Origin: Streptomyces chartreusis NRRL 3882
GTDB taxonomy: Bacteria > Actinomycetota > Actinomycetes > Streptomycetales > Streptomycetaceae
DNA: 64,000 bases
Assembly: GCF_900236475.1 (NCBI RefSeq)
Contig: NZ_LT963352.1
Location: forward strand, 7,907,001 to 7,971,000
Direction: 5' to 3'
Shown here: one piece after another, positions 50,409 to 58,683 of the stretch
Position numbering within the stretch: the stretch's first letter is position 1
How the letters are laid out: every line of letters begins with the position of its first letter
Made by a program: the position numbers and the translations under genes
The notes under the pieces: model-generated
Seen by the model: only the letters and a program-made list of their open reading frames with translations
The model's database searches: none
Told to the model about the DNA's origin: nothing

Positions 50409-52121
50409 ATGCGCAGACAACCCCGAATGTTGTTGGGCGGGGCGGCCACGACACTCGCCGCCCTGGCCCTCCTCGCACAGCCCACACCCGTCAGTGCCGC
50501 GGACACGTCCTACGACGTCCTCGTGTTCTCCAAGACGGCCGGTTTCCGGCACGACTCGATCCCGGCAGGGATCCAGGCCATCCGGGACCTCGGCGCGGCG
50601 AACAGCTTCACCGTGACGGCCACGGAGGACGGCAACCAGTTCACCACCGGCAACCTGAGCCGTTACGAGGCGGTGGTCTTCCTCAACACCACCGGCGACG
50701 TCCTGAACGACGCCCAGCAGTCGGCGTTCCAGTCGTACATCGGATCGGGCGGCGGCTTCGTCGGCGTCCACTCGGCCGCGGACACGGAGTACAACTGGCC
50801 GTTCTACGGCGAGTTGGTCGGCGCCTACTTCGCCTCACACCCCGCCGTCCAGCAGGCAGACGTCAAGGTGGAGGGGCGGGCCCACGCGGCGACCGCCCAC
50901 CTGCCGCAGACCTGGACCCGTACCGATGAGTGGTACAACTTCCGGACCAACCCGCGTAGCACCGCGCGCGTGCTCACCACGCTGGACGAGTCGTCCTACT
51001 CGGGCGGCTCGATGGGCGCCGACCACCCGCACAGCTGGTGCAAGACCCACGCGGGGGGCCGGGCCTTCTACACCGGCGGCGGGCACAGCCAGGCGTCGTA
51101 CACCGAGCCGGCGTTCCGGGCGCACCTGCTCGGCGGCATCCGGTACGCGGCAGGCCGGACCAAGGCCGACTGCCGGCCCGAGACCGGCTACACGACCCTC
51201 TACAACGGCTCGACCACCGGCTGGTCGCAGGCAGGCCCGGGCGGCTTCACCAACTCGGACGCCACCCTCACCTCGTACGGCGGCATGGGCATGCTCTGGT
51301 ACAGCGCCCGGCAGTTCACCGACTACTCGCTGAAGCTGGACTGGAAGATGCCCGGCGACGACAACTCCGGTGTGGTCGTGGGCTTCCCCCCGACGAGCGA
51401 CCCGCAGTCGGCACTGGACAACGGCTACGAGGTCCAGATCGACGCCACCGACGCGCCCGACCGCACGACCGGCTCGATCTACGCCGTCAAGGCCCCGGAC
51501 ACGGCTGCCCGGGACGCGGCGCTCAACCCACCGGGCGAGTGGAACACCTTCGAGTTGCTGGTCGAGGGGGAGCGGCTCCAGGTCTGGCTCAACGGCGTGA
51601 AGATCAACGACTTCACCAACACCGACCCCGCCCGCTCGCTCGCCGGCCACGTCGGCATCCAGAACCACGGCACGGGGGACGACGTGTCGTTCCGCAACGT
51701 CCGGATCAAGGACCTGGGCGGCAGCCCGCCACCCACCCCCGGCACGGGTCCGGTCGTGGGGCTCGCGAACAAGTGCCTGGATGTGCGTAACGGCAGTTCG
51801 GCGGACGGGACGGCGGTGCAGATCTCGTCGTGCACGGGTTCGGCGGGGCAGCGGTGGACGGTGGCGCCGGGGTCGACGGTCAAGGCGTTGGGCAAGTGCC
51901 TGGACGTCAGCGGCAACAGCACCGCGGACGGGGCGAAGGTCCAGTTGTGGTCGTGCAACGGTGGTGCCAACCAGAACTGGCAGGCGTACCCGGACGGGTC
52001 GCTGCGGAACCCGCGGTCGGGCAAGTGCCTGGACGTGTCGGGCGCGGGCTCCTCCGACGGCACCCTCGTGCACCTGTGGACCTGCCACGGCGGAGCCAAC
52101 CAGAAATGGACCCTGCCCTGA
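50409..52121 (+). CDS. Secreted ThuA-DUF1080 protein with CBM13
   Basis: A 570-aa exported protein. The signal peptide ends about residue 34 (LAALALLAQPTPVSA). The ThuA domain (36-250) has the class I amidotransferase-like fold: VLVFSKTAGFRHDSIPAGI, FVGVHSAADTEYNWPFYGEL, ADHPHSWCKTHAGGRAFYT. A DUF1080 jelly roll (262-437; GYTTLYNGSTTGWSQ, GVVVGFPP, NGYEVQID, GHVGIQNHG) follows, a domain now linked to 3-keto-disaccharide hydrolysis. CBM13 closes the protein (445-570). The upstream partner oxidises sugars, so cleavage of a keto-glycoside is a reasonable joint role, but it is inferred. GGAG precedes ATG 50409. Confidence 0.9.
   Translation: MRRQPRMLLGGAATTLAALALLAQPTPVSAADTSYDVLVFSKTAGFRHDSIPAGIQAIRDLGAANSFTVTATEDGNQFTTGNLSRYEAVVFLNTTGDVLNDAQQSAFQSYIGSGGGFVGVHSAADTEYNWPFYGELVGAYFASHPAVQQADVKVEGRAHAATAHLPQTWTRTDEWYNFRTNPRSTARVLTTLDESSYSGGSMGADHPHSWCKTHAGGRAFYTGGGHSQASYTEPAFRAHLLGGIRYAAGRTKADCRPETGYTTLYNGSTTGWSQAGPGGFTNSDATLTSYGGMGMLWYSARQFTDYSLKLDWKMPGDDNSGVVVGFPPTSDPQSALDNGYEVQIDATDAPDRTTGSIYAVKAPDTAARDAALNPPGEWNTFELLVEGERLQVWLNGVKINDFTNTDPARSLAGHVGIQNHGTGDDVSFRNVRIKDLGGSPPPTPGTGPVVGLANKCLDVRNGSSADGTAVQISSCTGSAGQRWTVAPGSTVKALGKCLDVSGNSTADGAKVQLWSCNGGANQNWQAYPDGSLRNPRSGKCLDVSGAGSSDGTLVHLWTCHGGANQKWTLP
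51717..52121 (+). repeat. CBM13-coding duplicate, copy 2
   Basis: Second copy of the 405-base linker plus CBM13 segment, at the 3' end of the ThuA-DUF1080 gene. See copy 1 at 49975. Confidence 0.93.
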
Positions 52122-52152
52122 GCTGACGCGGCACGCCGGTCTCGTCTCTGAA

Positions 52153-52190
52153 AGTGAAGGCGGTACGTGAGATCACGTACCGCCTTCACT
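52153..52190. terminator. Bidirectional terminator
   Basis: Two 18-base arms match perfectly around a two-base centre (left arm starts AGTGAAGGCGG). It lies in the 76-bp gap between convergent genes and can serve both. Confidence 0.9.
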
Positions 52191-52197
52191 CGTGCGG

Positions 52198-53535
52198 TTA
52201 CGCTCGCGTCCAGCGCTGGTTGGCGCCGTCGTGGCAGCTCCACACGATGACCGCGGAGCCGCCCGCGGTGCTTGCGCCGTTGACATCCAGGCACAACCCG
52301 GTCTGAGCGTTGCGGATCGTGCCGTTGCTGCTGAAGACCCACTGCTGGTTGGTGGCACCGTCGCAGTCCTGGACCTGTACCCGCGTGCCGGCGGCGGCGC
52401 CGGGCGGGACGTGCACGCACTTGCCCAGCACCTGCAACGCCGCACCGTTCTGGGTGAACTGCTGGTTGGCGTTGCTGTGGCAGTCCCAGATGATCAGCGG
52501 TGTGCCGTTGGCGGAGTTCGACCCGTTGACGTCCAGGCACCGGCCCGAACCCTCGTTGCGCAGCCGGAAGGTGGTCGGGGTCGGCGGCGGGGTGGGTGTC
52601 GTGTCGTCGAACTGCGTGAAGAAGTTCCACACCACCGCCCGGGTCCACGACCTCTCACCCGGTTCGTAGTCGCCGGCCGATCCGTCGACAGGACCGGGCG
52701 TATGACCCGCGTCGAACGCGGCCCATGCCACGGGGTAGCCGGCGCGGCACCCCGAGTAGGTCGTGACGACATGCGTGAGGCTGCCCCGTGCCGGCTCCGG
52801 CGGGTTCTGGGGGGTGCAGCCGTTGTTCCGCACGAACCTGTCGCGCAGCGAACGACCCGTGGAGATCGGGAGCACCGGGTCCCGCAAGCCGTGCAGTCCG
52901 ATGTACGCGACCGGCTGGGTGCCGCCGTTGCACCCGCTCAACTGTCCGCCCGCGTAGACGGCGACCGCGCGGAACACTGTCGGCCGGGCGCACGCGAGGG
53001 CGAAACTCATGCCGCCTCCGTAGCTGAAACCCCCGGCGAAGCGCTGGTTCGTGTCGACGCACAGGCCCGCCTCGATCTGCCTGAGCATGTCGTCCACGAA
53101 GGTCAGATCCTCGCCGCCTGAGTTGGCCCAGCCGTTCCCGAGGCCCTGGGGCGCGACGAAGATCGTGCTGTTGTTCGAGAGCGCCCGCAGGCCGTAGTAC
53201 GACCAGGAGTATCCGCTGGTTCCGCCCGAGTCGACGTCGCCCGCGGTGCCGCCGTTCCAGTGGAAACCGAAGACCAGGCGGTACGGGCGGTCGTTGTCGT
53301 AGTCGGCGGGCACCCGCAGGATGTAGTTCCGCGTCCTGCCGCTGCTCTGAATCGAGTGCGGACCACTCGACAGCGTGGGGGGCTTGCCGCATCCGGCGCT
53401 CGCGGCGACGGAGCGGACCTCGGCGGCGGCGGACGTCGGCGAGATGCCGCTGATGCCGACCGCGGCGAGCAGGAGCGCGGCGGCCACGGCGATCGGCGTG
53501 CGCCATCGGTGACGATTCCTGCCGTGTCGCACCAC
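52198..53535 (-). CDS. CE1/PHB-depolymerase-type (feruloyl) esterase with C-terminal CBM13
   Basis: A 445-aa secreted esterase. Signal peptide in residues 1-35 (AVAAALLLAAVGISGISP). The hydrolase domain (about 46-315) has RVPADYDNDRPYRLVFGFHW, APQGLGNGWANSGGED, the elbow GFSYGGGMSF and FDAGHTPGPVDG, so it is a clear paralogue of the esterase at 31758-33131. Here a CBM13 lies at the C-terminus (322-445; LDVNGSNSANG, ATNQQWVF, GANQRWTRA) after a Pro/Thr linker. Tandem GTG codons at 53535 and 53532 follow GGGAG. It begins 35 bases after the GH54 stop and is likely co-transcribed with it. Ferulate or another plant ester is the probable substrate. Confidence 0.9.
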   Translation of the reverse strand: MVRHGRNRHRWRTPIAVAAALLLAAVGISGISPTSAAAEVRSVAASAGCGKPPTLSSGPHSIQSSGRTRNYILRVPADYDNDRPYRLVFGFHWNGGTAGDVDSGGTSGYSWSYYGLRALSNNSTIFVAPQGLGNGWANSGGEDLTFVDDMLRQIEAGLCVDTNQRFAGGFSYGGGMSFALACARPTVFRAVAVYAGGQLSGCNGGTQPVAYIGLHGLRDPVLPISTGRSLRDRFVRNNGCTPQNPPEPARGSLTHVVTTYSGCRAGYPVAWAAFDAGHTPGPVDGSAGDYEPGERSWTRAVVWNFFTQFDDTTPTPPPTPTTFRLRNEGSGRCLDVNGSNSANGTPLIIWDCHSNANQQFTQNGAALQVLGKCVHVPPGAAAGTRVQVQDCDGATNQQWVFSSNGTIRNAQTGLCLDVNGASTAGGSAVIVWSCHDGANQRWTRA

Positions 53536-53570
53536 GTTTCTCCCTCCCTTTCCTTCATCGATGGAGTGAC

Positions 53571-55058
53571 TCAGCGGTAGCCGGCGGCGACGATGTTGGC
53601 TTGTACCGCGCTCTCGGTCGCGTCGGACGGGTATCCGGACACCATCGCGCCCTCGTAGAAGGTGCCGGCGCTGAGGTTCGCGCCGCCGCCGGGCTTGCAG
53701 CAGTCGCCACCGCTGCCGAGGATGATGGCGCCCTGCTTCTTCATGGGGCTGTAGCCGGGCGGAAGCGCGCCGTCCCAGAGCGTGGTCAGGCTTCCGGTCT
53801 GGGCGTTGCCACCCCTGAGCGCGAAACGGCTCGTCCCGTTGTTCTTCAGCATCGCCGTCACGAACTTGCTGGTGAAGGCCCGCTGGTTCGTGTTCCAGGT
53901 CTGACTGCCACCGGAGTAGAGCCCCCATTCGAGGTCGGCCTGGATCCACGGGCCGCTGCCGACGCACCCGCCGAACCAGCACTGGGTGCTGAAATTGATC
54001 GCGTCCATCGCCCCGGCCGCGTCGGCCGCTCGGGTCGTCTCACTGTTGCCGTAGTCGAAGCAGCAGCCGCCGTTGACATGGGTGCCGCTGGTCACCATGT
54101 ACATGCCTTCAGGGGCGCTGCCGGTCGGCACGCCGGTCAGGTGGCCGTCCCGCCAGTAGCTGTTGCCGGGATTGATGTAGAGCGAGTAGGCCTTGCTGCC
54201 ACGGACCGCCAGCGACTCCGACGTGGCGAGCGCCGGGCGGCTCTGGCTGGAGCCGGGAACCACACTCGATCCCTGGTACCACAGGTCGTTCCCGCGGCCG
54301 GACTGGTCGTAGACGACGGTGATGACACAGGTTGTTCCGGCGCAGAACGAGTCCTGCGTCGTCGCGTCGGCGGCGCCACCCGCGCTCAGGACGCCGATGT
54401 TCCGGGTCGTGCTGTCGGACGAGCGCCGGACCTGGTAGAGGTTGCCGTCGTAGGTGCCGTAGAGCGCTCGTACGGTGCTGTGGGCGGCGATGCAGGGGGT
54501 GCCGCCCGAGGCGTAGATGTCGCACGTGCCCGCGCCGCCCGGTACCGGCGGGTCCGGCGGCGGGGTCGGCGAGTTCCACTGCTGGTTGGCGCCGTTGTGG
54601 CAGGACCAGAGGGTGATCCTGGTGCCGTTGGCGGTGCCGCCGGCGTTGGCGTCGAGGCACAGTCCGGACTGGACGCCGGTGATGGTGCCGTTGGGGTTGA
54701 CGTTCCACTGCTGGTTGTTCTGGCCGTTGCAGTCCCAGACGATGACGGCGGTGCCGTTGGTGGTGCCGCGTCCGCTGGCGTCGAGGCATTTGTCGCCGTT
54801 GACGGTCAGTTGTTTTCCGGCGGTGTAGGTCCAGGTCTGGCCGGCCGCGCCGGTGCAGTCCTGGAGCTGGGCCTGCGTGCCGTTGGTGGTGCCGGGGACG
54901 GTCAGGCAGCGGCCGGACTGCACGCCCACGACGGGGGCGCTCTGCCCGGGCTCGATCGGTGCCGCCACCGCGGTGGCGCCGACGGCGACAAGCGTCAGGG
55001 CGGTGCCCAGCGCGGACAGCCGTCCGTACCGGCGGGGCCGAGGTATCCGAAACACCAT
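53571..55058 (-). CDS. GH54 alpha-L-arabinofuranosidase with N-terminal CBM13
   Basis: A 495-aa secreted enzyme. The signal peptide covers about residues 1-36 (LGTALTLVAVGATAVAA). CBM13 spans 42-165 with three repeats. The catalytic domain (172-495) matches fungal AbfB: CDIYASGGTPCIAAHSTVRA, FCAGTTCVITVVYDQSGRGN, GGCCFDYGNSETT, WIQADLEWGLYSG with the likely nucleophile Glu, RGGNAQTGSLTTLWDG, KKQGAIILGSGGDC with the acid/base Asp, and TFYEGAMVSGYPSD. Fungal enzymes carry a C-terminal CBM42, which is absent here. It releases arabinose from arabinoxylan or arabinan. The esterase gene follows 35 bases downstream. Confidence 0.93.
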   Translation of the reverse strand: MVFRIPRPRRYGRLSALGTALTLVAVGATAVAAPIEPGQSAPVVGVQSGRCLTVPGTTNGTQAQLQDCTGAAGQTWTYTAGKQLTVNGDKCLDASGRGTTNGTAVIVWDCNGQNNQQWNVNPNGTITGVQSGLCLDANAGGTANGTRITLWSCHNGANQQWNSPTPPPDPPVPGGAGTCDIYASGGTPCIAAHSTVRALYGTYDGNLYQVRRSSDSTTRNIGVLSAGGAADATTQDSFCAGTTCVITVVYDQSGRGNDLWYQGSSVVPGSSQSRPALATSESLAVRGSKAYSLYINPGNSYWRDGHLTGVPTGSAPEGMYMVTSGTHVNGGCCFDYGNSETTRAADAAGAMDAINFSTQCWFGGCVGSGPWIQADLEWGLYSGGSQTWNTNQRAFTSKFVTAMLKNNGTSRFALRGGNAQTGSLTTLWDGALPPGYSPMKKQGAIILGSGGDCCKPGGGANLSAGTFYEGAMVSGYPSDATESAVQANIVAAGYR

Positions 55059-55087
55059 GGCGGTTCCTCACCTGTTCGTAGGGAGGG

Positions 55088-55113
55088 TGCCCGGCGCGCG
55101 ACCGCGCCGGGCA
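55088..55113 (-). terminator. Terminator of the ThuA-dehydrogenase fusion gene
   Basis: TGCCCGGCGCG pairs with CGCGCCGGGCA around a four-base loop, 15 bases after the stop codon and just before the GH54 gene. Confidence 0.75.
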
Positions 55114-55128
55114 TCCCGTCCGGACGGG

Positions 55129-58100
55129 CTAGACGGCGGTGAACCGCCACTGCTGGTTGGTGCCGCTGTGGCAGCTCCACTGCAGGAGTCGTGCGCCGTC
55201 GGCCGTCGAGCCGCCGTTGACGTCCACGCACAGTCCACTGGGCACGCTCTTCACCGTGTACACACCCGCCGTGCCGGCCGGTGTGACGAGGAACTTCTGC
55301 GCGTTGCCGTTGTCGCAGGTGGACTGCTGCAGGAACGCGCCCTGGGCGGTGGATCCGCCCGTGACGGCGAGGCACTTGCCGCTGTGCAGCGCCTTGAGGT
55401 GGACGGCGCCGCCACCGGCGTCGACGGCCTGCCACTTCTGGTTGTTGCCGCCGGTGGCCGGCCACTGGACGATCTGGGCGTCGTCAGCGGTCGAGGCCTC
55501 GCTGACGTCCATGAACTTGCCGCTGTGCTGCGCCGCGACCGTCCACGTCCTTCCGGCCACGCCGCCACCGCCGCCGCTGCCCGGTTCGCCGACCCCGTCG
55601 CCGCCGAAGGTGAGCGAGTCGAGGTCGAACCAGTTGTTCGAGGTGCCCTTGAACACCAGGTAGAGCCGGTGCGAGCCGGCGAGATCGGCGGTGTTCACCG
55701 CCGACGTGGACTGGTAGGTGTTCCAGCCGCCGGTACTCGGCACCGGTGTCGTGGCCAGGAGCTTGCCGGTCGGTGAGTCGGCGCGCAGTTCGATCGATCC
55801 GCCGCCGCTCGGCGACGACAGGCGGTACTTCACGCTCGTGATGCCCGACAGGCTCATCGGTTTGAACGCGATCCAGTCGCCGTCGGAGATGTCGCCGACC
55901 CGCTTGCCGCTCTCCGCGCCGGCCTGCTCGACGATCTGCACACCCGACTGGTCCGTGTAGAACTCGGCCTGCTTGTGCTTGGGCTGGAGGATCACCTGGG
56001 CGTAGCCGGTGAGCGGGTTCGCACCGCCGGGGCCGCCGTCGTCGGTGTAGCGGGCGTTGAGGACGTAGTACAGGTTGGCGCCGTCGGGGTGCCCGCCCAG
56101 CAGCGTCGTGTCGATGGTGCCCGAGCAGCCCGGATGGTCCGTGGTCTCATGCTGGTGGTCGTCGTGGCCGAGGGCGGGGTTGACCAACACCTTGGCGCAG
56201 TCGATGGGCGCGCCGCCGGGGTCCGAGACGGACACCTTGTACGGGACACGGTCGCCGAAGTCCAGCATGCCGCCGTCGGACGGAAGGGTGAGGGTGACGA
56301 TCGGTGCGGTGTTGCCCACGGTGATCGGCACGTTGGCGAAGGCCGTCCTGCCGGTGTTGTCGGTGACCTTGAGCTGGGCCGTGTAGTTGCCGTTGGTGGT
56401 GTAGGTGTGTGACGGGTTGGCCGCCGTGGACGTGGTGCCGTCGCCGAACGTCCAGTGGTAGCTGAGCGTGCTGCCGGGATCCGGGTCCGTGGACCCCGCG
56501 CTGCTGAACTGCACGTTCAGTGGCGCGTCCCCGTTGGTGGGCGTTCCGGTGGCTTTGGCGATCGGCGACCGTCCGCCGTGGTTGTAGTCGATGCGGTAGA
56601 GCCCCGAGTCGTTGTTGCCACCGGAGAAGTTGTTGCCCCATTCGAGCAGGTACAGCGAGCCGTCGGGCCCGAACTCCATGTCCATCGGCTTGAGGAACTT
56701 GGCGGCGGGCATGAAGGGGTTGGTCCGGGTGACCGCGGTCGCGGAGTCGAAGTGGACCTCCTTGACGGTGTGGCGCGACCACTCGTAGAAGAAGTGGACT
56801 CCGTCGTAGTAGGGCGGGAACTTCGTCTCGGACGGGTTCGCGGCGTTGTAGCGGTAGACCGGTCCGCCCATCGGCCCCGAGCCGCCGGAGCCGAGTTCGG
56901 GGAAGTTCGGCGAGACGCCGTAGCCGTACCACATGTTCGGCGCGACGATCGGCTTGAGGCTGGTCAGGCCGGTGTTGTTCGGCGAGTTGTTGACCGGCGC
57001 GTTGCAGTTGAACTTGGCTCCGACGACGCGGGTGTCCGGGTTGTAGGGCGCGTAGGCCTGGTTGTCGCCGTGGCAGAAGGGCCAGCCGTAGTTGCCCGGG
57101 GCCTTGATGACATTGAGTTCGACGAGCCCTTCGGGGCCGCGGTTGGTCGTGGGCGGGTTCCGGTCCGGGCCGTAGTCGGCGAGGTAGACCCAGCCGTTGT
57201 CCGGGTCGATCGAGAAGCGGAACGGGTTGCGGAAGCCCATCGCGTAGATCTCCGGCCGGGTCTGCGCCGTGCCCTGCGGGTAGAGGTTGCCGGCCGGGAC
57301 GGTGTAGCCGCCGTCCGCCGACGGCCGGATGCGCAGGAGCTTGCCCCGCAGGTCGTTGGTGTTGCCGGCGGTGCGGGCGGCGTCGAGGTTGGCCTTGCCC
57401 GGCCGCCAGTCCAGCGGGGCGTAGCCCTGCCAGTTGGAGTCGAGGTTCGGCGGGACGTCGTCCCCGGTGCCGATGTACAGGTTTTTGTCGGGGCCGAACG
57501 CGATGTACCCGCCCGTGTGCCCGGGCTCGGCGAACGTGCGGTCCCGGGTCGCGGGGATGTCGATGATCGTCACCTGGCTCGACATGTTCAGGGTGTCGCC
57601 GGTGAGCGTGAACCGCGAGACCCGGTTGATGTCGTTCGGGACTCCGGCCGGGGAGTGATACAGGTACACGTAGCCGTTCTTGGCGAAGTCGGGGTCGAGC
57701 GCCAGCCCGGTGAGGCCGTCCTCGCCGCCGGTGTAGACGTTGAGCGTGGCGGCTGTCACGGTCTTGTTGGTGGTCGGTTTGAAGATCTTCACCTGCCCGC
57801 CCCGCTGGACGTAGAGCACCCGCCCGTCCGGGGCGACCGCGAGGGCCATCGGGTCCGCGGTGTTGTCGTCGAGGGTGCGCTTCTCGAAGTTGCTCCACAC
57901 GGTGCCGCCGCAGTCGCCGGGCTCCTTGCCGGCCGCCCACTTGACGCCCCCGAGGACGTGGTTGCGGAAATGGGTCTCGCTGTAGGCCGCGCTGGTGTGC
58001 CCCATGCCGGTGGCCCACACGCGGCCGCCGCCGGTGTTGCGGCACCAGGAGATGGGGTGGTCCGGCCCCATGGCGCGGGGGCCCGGGTTGTACGTGCGCT

Positions 58101-58683
58101 CGTCCGCGGTGACCAGGACGTGGACGTCGCCGCGGGGGTTGCGGTCGAAGTTGTACCACTCCTCGCTGCGGTTCCAGCGGTCCGGCAGGCCGGCCGTCGA
58201 CGGGTGTTTCTTGTCCGCGACGATCGCGGTGCCGGACAGCACGCCGGGGGAGTGCTCCGGCATGTGCGCGCCACCGTTGATGGTCTGGTCCCACCACGGG
58301 TACTCGTTCTCGATGCCCATGTCCGTGGCGTTGTGGATCGCGACGATGCCCTTGCCGCCGGCGAGGTAGCCCTCCACCGCCTGGCGTTGGGCGGCCGTGG
58401 TCCACACCATGCCCGAGGTCTGCAACATGATGAGCACGTCGAAGGTGGCGAGGTTCGCCGGGGTGAAGACGCTCGAGTCCTCGCTGTGGACCAGCTCGAA
58501 GTCGTTGGCCGCCGCCTGCTCCCGGAGCATCGTGAGGCCGGCGGGGATCGAATCGTGCCGATAGCCGGCCGTCTTCGTGAAGACCAGGGCTCGGAAGGCC
58601 GGCGCCGCTGACGCCGGTGGGGCGATGACGAGCGACAGGAGCACGCTCGCGATCGCCCCGAAGATTAATATGATGCGACGCAT
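55129..58683 (-). CDS. Secreted ThuA-sugar dehydrogenase fusion with PKD, CBM6-like and CBM13 modules
   Basis: A 1184-aa exported protein. Signal peptide in 1-27 (LLSLVIAPPASAA). A ThuA domain (28-240; FRALVFTKTAGYRHDSIPAG, IVAIHNATDMG, GPDHPISWCRNTGGGRVWAT) is followed by a GSDH-type propeller (about 262-700; DGLTGLALDPDFAKNGYVYL, HTGGYIAFGPDKNLYIGTGD, LRGKLLRIRP, EIYAMGFRNPFRFSIDPDNG), PKD (702-790), a beta domain, a CBM6-like module (902-1030) and CBM13 (1043-1184). The same ThuA and propeller modules occur as separate genes at 50409 and 47530, supporting a joint function in oxidising and cleaving sugars. GGAG precedes ATG 58683. The precise reaction is not known. Confidence 0.9.
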   Translation of the reverse strand: MRRIILIFGAIASVLLSLVIAPPASAAPAFRALVFTKTAGYRHDSIPAGLTMLREQAAANDFELVHSEDSSVFTPANLATFDVLIMLQTSGMVWTTAAQRQAVEGYLAGGKGIVAIHNATDMGIENEYPWWDQTINGGAHMPEHSPGVLSGTAIVADKKHPSTAGLPDRWNRSEEWYNFDRNPRGDVHVLVTADERTYNPGPRAMGPDHPISWCRNTGGGRVWATGMGHTSAAYSETHFRNHVLGGVKWAAGKEPGDCGGTVWSNFEKRTLDDNTADPMALAVAPDGRVLYVQRGGQVKIFKPTTNKTVTAATLNVYTGGEDGLTGLALDPDFAKNGYVYLYHSPAGVPNDINRVSRFTLTGDTLNMSSQVTIIDIPATRDRTFAEPGHTGGYIAFGPDKNLYIGTGDDVPPNLDSNWQGYAPLDWRPGKANLDAARTAGNTNDLRGKLLRIRPSADGGYTVPAGNLYPQGTAQTRPEIYAMGFRNPFRFSIDPDNGWVYLADYGPDRNPPTTNRGPEGLVELNVIKAPGNYGWPFCHGDNQAYAPYNPDTRVVGAKFNCNAPVNNSPNNTGLTSLKPIVAPNMWYGYGVSPNFPELGSGGSGPMGGPVYRYNAANPSETKFPPYYDGVHFFYEWSRHTVKEVHFDSATAVTRTNPFMPAAKFLKPMDMEFGPDGSLYLLEWGNNFSGGNNDSGLYRIDYNHGGRSPIAKATGTPTNGDAPLNVQFSSAGSTDPDPGSTLSYHWTFGDGTTSTAANPSHTYTTNGNYTAQLKVTDNTGRTAFANVPITVGNTAPIVTLTLPSDGGMLDFGDRVPYKVSVSDPGGAPIDCAKVLVNPALGHDDHQHETTDHPGCSGTIDTTLLGGHPDGANLYYVLNARYTDDGGPGGANPLTGYAQVILQPKHKQAEFYTDQSGVQIVEQAGAESGKRVGDISDGDWIAFKPMSLSGITSVKYRLSSPSGGGSIELRADSPTGKLLATTPVPSTGGWNTYQSTSAVNTADLAGSHRLYLVFKGTSNNWFDLDSLTFGGDGVGEPGSGGGGGVAGRTWTVAAQHSGKFMDVSEASTADDAQIVQWPATGGNNQKWQAVDAGGGAVHLKALHSGKCLAVTGGSTAQGAFLQQSTCDNGNAQKFLVTPAGTAGVYTVKSVPSGLCVDVNGGSTADGARLLQWSCHSGTNQQWRFTAV

